DNA from: Planctomicrobium sp051466335
GTDB taxonomy: Bacteria > Planctomycetota > Planctomycetia > Planctomycetales > Planctomycetaceae
Assembly (NCBI RefSeq): GCF_051466335.1
Contig: NZ_CP195793.1
Coordinates: 2,976,001-3,040,000 of the forward strand
Reading direction: 5' to 3'
Length of the DNA: 64,000 bases
The notes beneath the pieces were generated by a model. It ran no database searches and was not told where the DNA came from. It saw only the letters and a program-made list of their open reading frames with translations. Made by a program: the position numbers and the translations under genes. How positions within the stretch are numbered: the first letter of the stretch is position 1; each line of letters begins with the position of its first letter. Positions 16,086 to 24,959 of the stretch are shown in pieces.

Positions 16086-17613
16086 TTCGACAAACGGCGA
16101 TCCCTCTCTCGGATGGGTACATAACGCGATCAACATTGATGAGTCTCTACGAAGTGGAGCTCCTACCAGATTCTCGCAATCGACTCCGAGTGATGGCAAT
16201 CTCAGTTGGTTGCTGTCCAACTTGCAGAGGATGCACGCTCCGCCAGCGACGTCTTACCCCGCTAGGCTCATGACGGGGGCGCCGGAAAAAATCGGGCGGT
16301 ATGTCGTTCGGAGAACGATCGGCTCTGGCGGATTTGCGGTCGTTTATCACGCTTTCGATCCCCATCTTCATCGGGAAGTAGCGGTGAAAATTCCGCTCCC
16401 TCTGAGATTGTTGAACGAGGAAGTCCGAACTCGCTTTGTGCAAGAAGCGCGGCTGGCTGCTCAGCTCGATCATCCGCACATCGTCCCGGCATTTGAAGCG
16501 GGCGAGGATGGACCGATTCCATTTATTGCTTATGCGTATTGTTCTGGACCGACATTGGCGGCATGGATTCAATCGCATCCGCAGTTGAAACCGCAAGCTG
16601 TCGCTGAGCTCATGGCACAGTTGGCAGATGCCGTTGAGTATAGCCATCAACAAGGGATTCTTCACCGAGATTTGAAACCGGCGAACGTCCTCTTATTTCC
16701 GACAAGCAAACCCATTTCAGACGATTTTGCGTTTATTCCACGTCTTGCGGATTTCGGTTTGGCGAAGTTGGTGGAAGCTGTCTCAACGGACACTCGTTCC
16801 AGTGTCATTATCGGGACGCCGTCGTACTTGGCTCCTGAGCAAATCGACGCGGTGAATCCCAAATCGATCTCGGCGACCGACATTTACGGGCTGGGAATCA
16901 TCATGTATGAAACCCTGACCGGGCACCCTCCATATCGTGGAAAGAATGTCGTTCAGGTCTTGGAAGAGATTCGAGAAGGAACGATTGAGCCCCTGCGCGT
17001 GATCAATCTCCAAATCCCGAAAGACTTGGCGGTGATCTGCGAAAAAGCAATGTCTCGCGATCCTGCCGATCGCTACAGCAGCGCGGCCGACTTCAGGGAC
17101 GATCTCAATCGTTATCTCCGAGGGGAGAAAATCACAGCACGCCCTCTCGGCGTCGGCGCACAGATTTTCAGGGCACTCACCGCCCCATCTCGGATTTCAG
17201 AAGCATCCGCGTTCCTGATCATCAGCTTCACTGCGATGGGGTTCTGGATGGCTTTGTGGCCCGTCGGAGGATTGCTGGGATTCGCTACAAGTTCTGTGAT
17301 TCCAGCATCGGAGATCATTGGTTACACACTCCCATTGATGATTAACTCCATCATCGCGATTGTATTAGGCTGGCAAGTCGGTCGAGGAAAAGTGTGGGCT
17401 GCGGTTGTGGCAACAGTCCTCGGAGCCGGTCTATGCGGTATCGCGATTTCCGTGCTGTGCCAATGGATTCAACCATTCTTCCCGCAGGTCTACTCCGATC
17501 CGCGAACAAGAGAGATTGTCTATCTACTTTTGTTGTGCCTCTTTGTCTCTCAAACCATTCTGTCGGCTTGCGCGTGGGGAGCCATCCGCAGGCAGAGAAA
17601 GTTGACTTCGTAG
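16075..17613 (+). CDS. Membrane-anchored Hanks-type serine/threonine protein kinase
   Basis: A 512-aa protein. The kinase domain covers about residues 75-350: glycine-rich loop IGSGGFAVVY, Lys105 in VAVKIP, catalytic loop HRDLKPAN with Asp199, DFG Asp226, GTPSYLAPEQ activation segment and DIYGLGIIMYETLTG. All catalytic residues are present, so it should be active. After a linker, four hydrophobic segments (about 375-500) anchor it by the C-terminus, opposite to the usual PknB layout, with no periplasmic sensor domain. The start ATG overlaps the end of the sigma-factor gene. It probably phosphorylates that sigma factor or an associated regulator; the signal is unknown. Confidence 0.92.
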   Translation: MTSDSTNGDPSLGWVHNAINIDESLRSGAPTRFSQSTPSDGNLSWLLSNLQRMHAPPATSYPARLMTGAPEKIGRYVVRRTIGSGGFAVVYHAFDPHLHREVAVKIPLPLRLLNEEVRTRFVQEARLAAQLDHPHIVPAFEAGEDGPIPFIAYAYCSGPTLAAWIQSHPQLKPQAVAELMAQLADAVEYSHQQGILHRDLKPANVLLFPTSKPISDDFAFIPRLADFGLAKLVEAVSTDTRSSVIIGTPSYLAPEQIDAVNPKSISATDIYGLGIIMYETLTGHPPYRGKNVVQVLEEIREGTIEPLRVINLQIPKDLAVICEKAMSRDPADRYSSAADFRDDLNRYLRGEKITARPLGVGAQIFRALTAPSRISEASAFLIISFTAMGFWMALWPVGGLLGFATSSVIPASEIIGYTLPLMINSIIAIVLGWQVGRGKVWAAVVATVLGAGLCGIAISVLCQWIQPFFPQVYSDPRTREIVYLLLLCLFVSQTILSACAWGAIRRQRKLTS

Positions 17614-17885
17614 CCTGTTTGTAGCGACGAGCGATTCAACCGCTCCTCTGTTCTTTCTACCGCCTCTGATCATACGAAGACTCTCGATAGCGGCGTCCGT
17701 GGAAAATGGGCGGCGATACGACACGATCACGACCAGACGGTTAGTTTCGGGGCGTAATCCATTGTGATAATCTACAGAGACAAGCGATCAGGCGAAAATC
17801 GAGCCTGAAGCTGCACGCGATGATCCACAGTTATCCGTCACCTTGCGGTTTTCAAGTGAGAGGTGCGGAAGGAGATAAGTTGACT

Positions 17886-18698
17886 ATGTACTACATCGAC
17901 CCGCATGTCCATATGGTGTCCCGCACGACTGATGACTATGAGCGGATGGCGCGAATGGGCTGCGTCGCAGTGAGCGAACCAGCGTTCTGGGCCGGATTCG
18001 ATCGTGGAACCGTCGACGGATTTCGTGACTATTTCCATCAGCTGACTGATTTTGAGTCACGTCGAGCGAGTTGGTCGGGAATTCAGCATTTTACGTGGTT
18101 GTGCATCAACGCCAAAGAGGCTGAGAATATTCCGCTGGCGCGCGAAGTGATCGCGATGATTCCCGAATATCTCAATCGTCCTGGAGTACTCGGTATCGGC
18201 GAAATTGGACTCAATAAAAACACTCCTAACGAATCGACCATTTTTCGGGAACACCTCGATCTGGCTGCGAAAACTCAGGAGTTGATTCTGATTCACACCC
18301 CTCATTTGCAAGACAAATTCAAGGGGACGAACATGATCGTAGATATGCTCAAAGAGCGAGATGACATCCCTGTTGAGCGAGTCTGTATCGATCACGTTGA
18401 AGAGCACACTGTTCGTCTCGCTGTCGAAAACGGCTTCTGGTGCGGGATGACGTTGTACCCAACGACCAAATGCACTCCAGCCCGCGCTGCGGACATTATT
18501 GAGCGTTATGGCGATGAACGCATCATGGTAAATTCGGCGGGCGACTGGGGACCAAGCAATCCGCTCGCAGTCCCGGACTTCATTCAGGAGATGAAGCGCC
18601 GCGGTCATTCCGAGGCGAAGATTCGCAAGATTGTTTACGACAATCCGCTGACGTTCTTTAGTCAGTGCAAGCGATTCAACTTCACCCCTCCCGCATAA
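17886..18698 (+). CDS. TatD-family metal-dependent hydrolase
   Basis: A TIM-barrel amidohydrolase of about 270 aa. Metal ligands expected of TatD proteins are all visible: HVH in MYYIDPHVHM, Glu in LGIGEIGL, His in LILIHTPHL, His in VCIDHVEEH, and Asp in NSAGDWG. TatD enzymes act as metal-dependent nucleases or hydrolases, but this lineage is divergent and the substrate cannot be inferred. It could belong to the TatD-like group found in ebo-type clusters, though no other ebo gene is here. Start chosen at ATG 17886, where similarity begins; a TTG at 17880 sits better spaced (5 bp) from GGAAGGAG at 17867-17874, so the true start may be six bases earlier. Confidence 0.8.
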   Translation: MYYIDPHVHMVSRTTDDYERMARMGCVAVSEPAFWAGFDRGTVDGFRDYFHQLTDFESRRASWSGIQHFTWLCINAKEAENIPLAREVIAMIPEYLNRPGVLGIGEIGLNKNTPNESTIFREHLDLAAKTQELILIHTPHLQDKFKGTNMIVDMLKERDDIPVERVCIDHVEEHTVRLAVENGFWCGMTLYPTTKCTPARAADIIERYGDERIMVNSAGDWGPSNPLAVPDFIQEMKRRGHSEAKIRKIVYDNPLTFFSQCKRFNFTPPA

Positions 18699-18752
18699 TG
18701 GCAAAGGATATTTCCGCGGTTCGACTACAATCTCAAACTGCGAAAAATTCCC

Positions 18753-18795
18753 ACTGAGCAGGCGTTCAGAATGAATCTTCTGAACGCGGCTCAGT
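18753..18795. terminator. Bidirectional terminator between convergent genes
   Basis: GCGTTCAGAA (18762-18771) pairs perfectly with TTCTGAACGC (18778-18787) over a TGAATC loop, and the stem is extended by ACTGAGC/GCTCAGT at the outer ends. AAAAA at 18743-18747 and TTTT at 18801-18804 flank it, giving T runs for both strands. It separates the TatD-like gene (+) from the Nramp-like gene (-). Confidence 0.8.
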
Positions 18796-18814
18796 CGAAG
18801 TTTTGCGGGGGAGA

Positions 18815-20467
18815 TTATTTTCCAATCAACGACATCACTTGCGATGTGACGCCCCACGCTCCGGTGATCACGAAAGCGATGAACGACATGATGAGCGCCG
18901 CGTCCCAGGTCCAGTGAGGCTTGAGGCGTGGGTCGGTTGCGGTATATCTGAAATACAGCGTCCCGAATCCAATCATCGGGAGCATAATCGCCTGCATGAA
19001 TCCGGAGATCAGGACCGCAAGAACCGGATCTGCTCCGAGCGCGAACATCGTAAACGCGAAGAGTGGCAGCAGCACGCACAGAATTGTCACCCAGCGGTTG
19101 TTCACTTTCTCGCTGTGTTTGTCGATCGCTCCACTGATCTTGAGGAAGTCAACGAACAGTCGCGCGTTCCCTGCGCTCGCGACGAGGAACGTGGAATAAA
19201 GGACGGCAACGGCTCCCAAAAGGAAGAGCCATTTAGCAGATTCACCGAAGATGGGGACGTACGCGCTGGCCAGCGTAGACACCATGCGAAGCCCTTCAGG
19301 ATCGCGTCCTTCCCGATAAAGGACCGCTGCCCCCATGACGTAGAATGCCATCGTGGCGAGCGTGTACACGAGGAGCGAGAGAAACGCGTCCCAGTGCATC
19401 ACGCGCATCCAGCCACGCGCTCGCTGGGCCCACGCTGCGTCTGGAGATCTTCGCCCGGTGTAGCGTGCATAACCTTTCTCGATGCACCAGTAGGGGTACA
19501 CCAGCAACTCCATCGCTCCCACACCAATAATGCCGAAGGTGGCGATCGCAGTCATCAATGAACTCCAGCCATCATCTCCTTGCGGGAGATGAAAGGAGAG
19601 TCCGCGGATGAATTCGTCCGCTGTGAAACTCCAATCCCGAGTTGTCTGAAGTGCCAGCACATTTCCGATCGTCGCGATGGTGAAACCAACAACGAGAATT
19701 GTCGCGAACGTCTGCAAGAGTCCGTAACTTCCGCTGTAAAGCAGAGCGATGGTGAGCGCGGTCACGATTCCCGCCCAGATTCGGTCATCGAGTGTCCAGG
19801 GGTCGACCTGCTTGGCACCGGAACGGACCGTTTCAAGAGCTTTCGTGCCCGTCTCTCCCGACTTCTGGATCTGTTCTTTCAGCCTGGCGTGTCCACGCTC
19901 GATTCGCTGCTGTTCGTCAGCGCTTTGCTTTCTGAACTCTGCACGCGGTCCTGAGAGATCGTCTTCCCACTTCTGGAACCAGGCAAGCTCAGTCGGCGAA
20001 GGGATCTCAATAGCTGCTTTGTAGTCGCCCGTGATTGGGAAACTGATGGAGAGCGACTGACCAACTCCCCCAACGATTCCTCCTAGCTGAAGCGTGCTGG
20101 TCGTCAGCATGATGAGAAAGAACCACAGGATGAAATGAACTGGCCCGATTCTTCCGGGGAGTTGATTGAGCGCGGTTAGCGTGGTTTGTCCATGCGTGAT
20201 GGAATAACGGCCGAGTTCAATCTGTGCGAAGACTTTGACAACACACCCAATCATGATCAGCCAGAGAAGCGTCAGCCCTGCCTGGGCTCCAGTCTTCGTC
20301 GTCGCGATCAGCTCGCCGGAGCCGACGATACTGGCAGCGATGACGAGGCCCGGGCCGAGCTTCCTGAACGTCCCCATGAAGGATGTGGGGGGCTGTTGAA
20401 CCCCCTCATCGCTGCGTGGGTCACCCGCAGCGATGGCGTCAGGATTATCTTCAGGAATATCTGCCAT
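18815..20467 (-). CDS. Nramp-like (LeuT-fold) transporter lacking the DPGN metal motif
   Basis: A 550-aa polytopic membrane protein, about 11-12 segments. The first segment reads LGPGLVIAASIVGSGELIAT followed by GAQAG, aligning with Nramp TM1 (GPGF...DPGN...T..QAG), but the metal-binding DPGN is GSGE. In the TM6 region there is VYPYWCIEKG rather than MPHN. A hydrophilic, Lys/Glu-rich stretch of about 80 residues (about 155-240) separates an early TM from the next one. Known Nramp proteins move Mn, Fe or Mg ions with protons; loss of these residues suggests a different substrate. It is the last gene of the hydroxyproline-type operon, 87 bp after the FAD enzyme, so amino-acid uptake is a fair hypothesis only. 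Confidence 0.82.
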   Translation of the reverse strand: MADIPEDNPDAIAAGDPRSDEGVQQPPTSFMGTFRKLGPGLVIAASIVGSGELIATTKTGAQAGLTLLWLIMIGCVVKVFAQIELGRYSITHGQTTLTALNQLPGRIGPVHFILWFFLIMLTTSTLQLGGIVGGVGQSLSISFPITGDYKAAIEIPSPTELAWFQKWEDDLSGPRAEFRKQSADEQQRIERGHARLKEQIQKSGETGTKALETVRSGAKQVDPWTLDDRIWAGIVTALTIALLYSGSYGLLQTFATILVVGFTIATIGNVLALQTTRDWSFTADEFIRGLSFHLPQGDDGWSSLMTAIATFGIIGVGAMELLVYPYWCIEKGYARYTGRRSPDAAWAQRARGWMRVMHWDAFLSLLVYTLATMAFYVMGAAVLYREGRDPEGLRMVSTLASAYVPIFGESAKWLFLLGAVAVLYSTFLVASAGNARLFVDFLKISGAIDKHSEKVNNRWVTILCVLLPLFAFTMFALGADPVLAVLISGFMQAIMLPMIGFGTLYFRYTATDPRLKPHWTWDAALIMSFIAFVITGAWGVTSQVMSLIGK

Positions 20468-20554
20468 GAATAAGCTCCGTTTGATCGGCCAGAGGACTTA
20501 TAACGAAGTCCTGATGGAACGACAATCGGGAGCGATGGCGCATTTCGAACGGTT

Positions 20555-21814
20555 TTAGAATCGGCTTGGAGAAAATGGCTTCGCATCAATGTGCGTTGTC
20601 GTGCGATCCATGATTTCGCGAATCAGCTTTCCTGTCGCCGTCGCCAGACTCATTCCCAGCATGTTGTGGCCTGTGGCCAGATACGAGTTCTGGAGCTTTG
20701 GGACCGCGCCGATGATCGGGAGGCTGTCCCAAGTCATGGGCCGCCAACCGCACCATGCCTGGCTCTCACCCGTCGTATAGGGTGTGTGCAGATAAGGTTC
20801 AGCAGACCGACGAAGTTGCTGGATTCGACGGTCGGGAATGGAATCATCGAACCCACAGAATTCCATCATCGAGCCAAGCCGATAGCCATTGTCGAACGGA
20901 GAAACCCCAACTCGATGTTCCGGGAACAGCATCGGGACACTCGGAGCAGGATTCGGCTTGGACATCGTGACCGAATAGCCTTTTCCAGGCTGAACGGGGA
21001 TGCGGCAATTCAGCATTGTTGCAAGTTTGGAGCTCATCGCTCCAGCTGCAAAAACGATTTCAGCGACCGGCATTTTCCCGGCGGAGGTGGTGATCTGTGT
21101 AATTTTTCCCTGTTCTCTGGTGATTCCCTGAATGTTGCAGTTTTCCACAAACTGAACCCCCTGCTCCTTCAGGAAATTGACCCAAGTTGAGTTGAGCCGA
21201 TCGGGACGCACAGAGGCATCCATCGCGTAATGGAATCCTCCTGCCAATCCTGATTTGAGCGACGAGTCGAATTGTGGCAGCGACTCCCCTTCGATTCGTG
21301 TCGCCCCGACGTCAAAATGTTCCGTCATGAAGTCGACGTGCTCAGCGAATTTCTGCATTCCTTTTTCCGACTGCAGAACGTAAAGCAGACCGGTATGCTT
21401 CCACTCACAATCGAGCTTCGCGTGCTCGATGAGGTGCTGATACTCTGCCATTGAGGAATTCAGAATCGCTTTGAGATGCACTCCAGCGCTCAGCATTTGA
21501 GCGTGTGTGCAGCGTCGGGCGAACTGGAACAGCCACTTCCACAGGGGGGGATCGAACGATGGGCGAATGCGAAACGGGGCATCCGGGTTGAATAGCGATT
21601 TCAACCCCTCCTTCAGAGCACCCGGTTCAGTCAATGGGAGTACATGGCTGGGGCTAATGTAACCGCAATTGCCGTATGAACACCCGGCAGCGATCTTCCC
21701 CTTTTCAAGAACGGTGACTGACCTTCCCGTTTGTCTGAGATAATGAGCACAGGCGATTCCGATGATCCCGGAGCCGACAACGATCACATCAGAACCACTT
21801 TTACTTGAATTCAT
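20555..21814 (-). CDS. FAD-dependent D-amino acid / D-hydroxyproline dehydrogenase (DadA family)
   Basis: A 419-aa flavoprotein of the DAO/DadA family. The Rossmann motif DVIVVGSGIIGIACAHY (GxGxxG at residues 14-19) is at the N-terminus, followed by the Glu of VTVLEKG that binds the FAD ribose. GCSYGNCGYISPSHVLPL is typical of DadA-like enzymes, and GWRPMTWDSLPIIG with GHNMLGMSLATATGKLI is the C-terminal FAD signature. Next to a hydroxyproline epimerase and a DapA-type deaminase, the likely reaction is oxidation of cis-4-hydroxy-D-proline to pyrroline-4-hydroxy-2-carboxylate, electrons passing to the respiratory chain. Other D-amino acids cannot be excluded. Confidence 0.85.
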   Translation of the reverse strand: MNSSKSGSDVIVVGSGIIGIACAHYLRQTGRSVTVLEKGKIAAGCSYGNCGYISPSHVLPLTEPGALKEGLKSLFNPDAPFRIRPSFDPPLWKWLFQFARRCTHAQMLSAGVHLKAILNSSMAEYQHLIEHAKLDCEWKHTGLLYVLQSEKGMQKFAEHVDFMTEHFDVGATRIEGESLPQFDSSLKSGLAGGFHYAMDASVRPDRLNSTWVNFLKEQGVQFVENCNIQGITREQGKITQITTSAGKMPVAEIVFAAGAMSSKLATMLNCRIPVQPGKGYSVTMSKPNPAPSVPMLFPEHRVGVSPFDNGYRLGSMMEFCGFDDSIPDRRIQQLRRSAEPYLHTPYTTGESQAWCGWRPMTWDSLPIIGAVPKLQNSYLATGHNMLGMSLATATGKLIREIMDRTTTHIDAKPFSPSRF

Positions 21815-21953
21815 GGAATTCCTACGATCAAACTGAACCGCGTCAATTCGCTGGCTTCATCGCGCGAGCGGCGATGGTCTGGTCTTCAACCGTAATCTTC
21901 GCGTTTCAGTAACGGCGACGGGAAATATAGCCTGGGCTGGCGCGTCCATCAGT

Positions 21954-22913
21954 TTATTCTGGAGTAATTCCGTGAGCAAATGGGTCCCCTGCCTGTTGAA
22001 CAAGAGTTCCTTCGTTGCAGATAAATGCTCGACCGGTGATCCGAGGAATGATCTCGTTGGCTGCGTTGAGTCGATAGCTCGCGGTGAAACGACTGCCGAT
22101 AATGCTTTCCTGAATCCAGTTTTGGCCGGAAGCAAGCTTTCCCCGAGCGGCCAGACAGGCGATTTTGGCACTCGTCCCCGTGCCACAAGGGGAACGGTCG
22201 TAGGCGCTCCCCGGACAAAGAACGAAATTGCGGCTGTCAGCGTCGGGATTAGGAGAGTCTGTGAAGAACTCAATGTGATCGATGTAGCCGTTGTCTCTCC
22301 CAGTGACCCCGGCTGCAGCTAACGCATCACGAATTTTAATACCAGCTTCAGTCAGTCTCTTCAGATTACTCAGATTCAAAGTAGCTGGGGACTGGTGGGC
22401 CAGAAAGAACCAGTTTCCGCCCCAAGCGACGTCTCCGGTGATGACTCCAACATCGGGAACATCAATTTGAACGTCTTGCCGGTAAAGGTCGCTGGGGACG
22501 TTCTCGATTGTGACTTCGTTGGGTGAGAGAAGATCAACCGAAACGGTACCGACCGGGGTTTCGAGCAAGTGGGTACCGGTGTGAATTCGGCCGAGGTACG
22601 CAAGCGTAATAGCGACACCGATGGCACCATGTCCACACATCCCAAGATAGTCTTCGTTGTTGAAGAAAATGACTCCCGCCACACATTCGGGAAGTGTGGG
22701 TTCAACCAACAACGCGCCGACAAGTGCATCAGAGCCGCGGGGTTCCAGAATCGCTGTTCGACGAAATTCGTCGTGCTTTTCACGAAAGAGCTTCACCCGT
22801 TCAGCCAGGGGGCCGGTTCCTAATTCAGGCCCGCCAGCGATGATCACTCGCGTTGGCTCCCCCTCTGTGTGCGAATCGATATAGCGAATGGATGGAGATT
22901 TTGCGTTACTCAT
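21954..22913 (-). CDS. 4-hydroxyproline 2-epimerase (proline racemase family)
   Basis: A 319-aa enzyme. Two catalytic cysteines are visible: Cys93 in GMCGHGAIG and Cys243 in DRSPCGTGTSAK. The Cys/Cys pair marks racemases/epimerases, whereas trans-3-hydroxyproline dehydratases have Thr at the second position. The N-terminal SIRYIDSHTEGEPTRV is typical of hydroxyproline epimerases. It interconverts trans-4-hydroxy-L-proline and cis-4-hydroxy-D-proline. The ATG at 22913 overlaps the stop of the upstream deaminase gene as ATGA, a common sign of translational coupling; an in-frame start ten codons upstream is less likely because it lies inside the neighbour. Confidence 0.9.
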   Translation of the reverse strand: MSNAKSPSIRYIDSHTEGEPTRVIIAGGPELGTGPLAERVKLFREKHDEFRRTAILEPRGSDALVGALLVEPTLPECVAGVIFFNNEDYLGMCGHGAIGVAITLAYLGRIHTGTHLLETPVGTVSVDLLSPNEVTIENVPSDLYRQDVQIDVPDVGVITGDVAWGGNWFFLAHQSPATLNLSNLKRLTEAGIKIRDALAAAGVTGRDNGYIDHIEFFTDSPNPDADSRNFVLCPGSAYDRSPCGTGTSAKIACLAARGKLASGQNWIQESIIGSRFTASYRLNAANEIIPRITGRAFICNEGTLVQQAGDPFAHGITPE

Positions 22914-23854
22914 GTTCGTGATCCAGACCAGTTGTTCCACCATGTCTTAAACTGATGCCATTGAGCATCGATGAAGTGCTTCTGGCTGGGGGAAAGCTTG
23001 TCGAACTCGTTGAAATGGGTCTCGTATTCCGGGTTTCCTTCGAGGACCATCAGCCGCTTATAGTAGAGAACCAGGTCAGGTCCGTCATCGTACTTCGACA
23101 AGACAGCCAGCGCATTGTCGAGTTCTTCAGCGAGTTGACGGGCAGTTGCGTCTCCCGCTGCTGCCTGCTGACAAAGCTGAACCAGTCGCAACACTTCTCG
23201 CGGAAGAGCGTTCCCGATCCCGGTGATGGCGCCCACAGCGCCACAACGAATAAACCCGTGGAACACCTGCGTATCGACTCCGACCATCAAAGCGAGATCG
23301 GGATTTCCGTAGGTAATGTTTTCGGCGGCATAAGTGAGTGCCTCTTTTCCACCAAACTCTTTGAATCCGACCAGATTGGAGTGGGAATTTCGAAGTGTGA
23401 AAAAGAGATCCGCCTTAGTCTCGTACCCATAATAGGGGCTGTTATAGATGACCGCCGGCGTATTGGGGGCCGCAGAAAAGACGGCATCGAAATGTGCTTT
23501 CTGTGCCGCTACAGATGTGCCTCGTGAAAGGAGACGAGGGATGACCATCAACCCGGCAGCGCCGACCGACGCTGCGTGGGCGGCATGTGCTGCGGCGATT
23601 TTTGTGTTCTGAGCACCGGTTCCGACGATCACGGGGACACCTGCTGCCACCAATCTCGACACCCCTTCCTGGCGTTGCTCATCCGTCAATAGCGGCCAGT
23701 CTCCCATCGATCCGCAATACACGACGGCCCTCATCCCGATCTCAATGAGTTCTTTTCCCTTTCGCACCAGCGACTCATAGTCAGGGGTGCGATCCGGGAA
23801 AGATGGGGTCATGAGGGCAGGAATCGTTCCAGAAAAAACTGGTGGGTTCGACAT
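22910..23854 (-). CDS. DapA-family lyase/deaminase, probable pyrroline-4-hydroxy-2-carboxylate deaminase
   Basis: A 314-aa TIM-barrel enzyme of the dihydrodipicolinate synthase/N-acetylneuraminate lyase superfamily. The Schiff-base Lys165 lies in LVGFKEFGG, and Tyr137 is in AVIYNSPYYG. Substrate-loop GSMGDWPLLT replaces the GTTGE of true DapA, so lysine synthesis is unlikely. As first gene of an operon with epimerase and FAD dehydrogenase, it fits the step that deaminates pyrroline-4-hydroxy-2-carboxylate to 2-oxoglutarate semialdehyde. The semialdehyde dehydrogenase that completes the pathway is not in the window. Upstream are three 11-bp repeats and a divergent regulator gene. Confidence 0.85.
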   Translation of the reverse strand: MSNPPVFSGTIPALMTPSFPDRTPDYESLVRKGKELIEIGMRAVVYCGSMGDWPLLTDEQRQEGVSRLVAAGVPVIVGTGAQNTKIAAAHAAHAASVGAAGLMVIPRLLSRGTSVAAQKAHFDAVFSAAPNTPAVIYNSPYYGYETKADLFFTLRNSHSNLVGFKEFGGKEALTYAAENITYGNPDLALMVGVDTQVFHGFIRCGAVGAITGIGNALPREVLRLVQLCQQAAAGDATARQLAEELDNALAVLSKYDDGPDLVLYYKRLMVLEGNPEYETHFNEFDKLSPSQKHFIDAQWHQFKTWWNNWSGSRT

Positions 23855-24215
23855 CGCGGCAACCTTGAACTGAAAGCTTTTGATGTTGCTGTAGGGACGA
23901 TTAAGTGCGATCTAAGTGCGATCTAAGTGCGATCGGAGTTGAGTAAAACTGTCAACATTGTGTACCTGCGGCGTAAGTCTCACCCGTACAATAAATGGAC
24001 TCTCTTTGGTGAAAGAAACGACAGGTTGCACTCAACAGACTCGACCGGATTGAACAACGGAACGATCAACAGATTTTAACAACTTCGCAGATCAAAATCA
24101 TATTGATTAATGATAGATGCGAATTGATGTTTCCGCTCTGTTGAGTATAACATGAACTTGCGACCTTCGCATCCTCGGCAAACTCAAGGGAAATTCAAAT
24201 CAGCGCATAGGGGCC
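23855..24215. promoter_or_regulatory. Divergent control region of the hydroxyproline-type operon
   Basis: 361 bp between the leftward catabolic operon and the rightward regulator. Besides the 11-bp repeats it contains ACTCAACAG (24030-24038) and its exact inverted copy CTGTTGAGT (24138-24146), 99 bp apart, which could be looping half-sites. The middle (24070-24130) is AT-rich. No reading frame here is supported. Confidence 0.5.
23902..23934. repeat. Three tandem 11-bp direct repeats, candidate operator
   Basis: TAAGTGCGATC occurs three times head to tail (23902-23912, 23913-23923, 23924-23934) without a mismatch. The 11-bp period puts the copies on about the same face of the helix, as in many activator or repressor arrays. 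They lie 48-80 bp upstream of the deaminase start. A TTGACA on the minus strand (23950-23955) lies just upstream of them, so a bound protein would affect that promoter. The divergent PAS-AraC protein is the obvious candidate binder, but this is inference. Confidence 0.75.
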
Positions 24216-24959
24216 ATGTCTTTTTCAACCGCACGCGAAATCCTTGGAATGCTGGACACTCCGTTTACAGGAGAGCCACTTTTCGATTGTCTTTCAGATA
24301 TCGTCTACTTCATTAAAGATGCGAAATGCCGATATGTCGTCGTCAACAAGACACTTGTCGAGCGATGTGGATTTTCGAGCAAGGCGCAGCTGATCGGGAA
24401 GACCGCGGGCGAAACGCAGCGGGCACCACTCGGTCCGGGATTTGAAGATCAGGATCGGGCAGTCTTGCAGACTGGTGTCCCCTTAATCGCGAAGCTTGAG
24501 CTTCACATTTATCCGTCTCGTGATGTCGGCTGGTGCCTGACTCACAAGCTTCCGTTACGAAACGCAGATGGCGACATTGTGGGCATCGTCGGGATGTCGC
24601 AGGACCTAAGAATGGTTGATGCCAATCACAATGAATATAAGCATGTCGCTGTTGCCGTTGCCTACGCCGAGTCGAATCTCTCGCCCCCGCCAACGATTGC
24701 AAAATTGGCTGAAATCGCGGAGATGTCTCCTTATCAGCTTGACCGAAGAATGAGGAATGTGTTCGGATTGACCACCGGACAATGGCTTCTGAAATTGCGA
24801 ATTGATCTCGCTCAACGGCTTTTGCGAACGACAGAAGAATCGATCGCACAGATTTCTTTGCTTGCAGGGTATTCAGATCAAAGCGCTTTCACGCGCCAGT
24901 TTCGAAGAGCAACCGGCCTATCTCCCAGCGACTACCGAAAAGGTGTTCCGATTCCTTAG
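24216..24959 (+). CDS. PAS-AraC family transcriptional regulator
   Basis: A 247-aa regulator. Residues about 20-130 form a PAS domain (LFDCLSDIVYFIKD, YVVVNKTLVERCGF, GIVGMSQDLR). The C-terminal half is an AraC-type double helix-turn-helix: TIAKLAEIAEMSPYQLDRRM, then ISLLAGYSDQSAFTRQF and the FRRATGLSPSDYR signature. There is no signal peptide or membrane segment, so it senses a cytoplasmic small ligand or redox state. It is divergent from the hydroxyproline-type operon and most likely controls it. The predicted start codon is ATG 24216; GGG just upstream is a weak ribosome binding site. Confidence 0.88.
   Translation: MSFSTAREILGMLDTPFTGEPLFDCLSDIVYFIKDAKCRYVVVNKTLVERCGFSSKAQLIGKTAGETQRAPLGPGFEDQDRAVLQTGVPLIAKLELHIYPSRDVGWCLTHKLPLRNADGDIVGIVGMSQDLRMVDANHNEYKHVAVAVAYAESNLSPPPTIAKLAEIAEMSPYQLDRRMRNVFGLTTGQWLLKLRIDLAQRLLRTTEESIAQISLLAGYSDQSAFTRQFRRATGLSPSDYRKGVPIP

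Noticed and set aside
18803..19561. Long plus-strand frame of 252 codons opposite the Nramp-like gene
   Set aside because: Highly charged, His/Arg/Glu-rich sequence typical of an antisense shadow of a membrane protein gene.
22913..22943. Upstream start giving a ten-residue longer epimerase
   Set aside because: It would lie inside the preceding gene; the ATGA overlap start at 22913 matches the family N-terminus.
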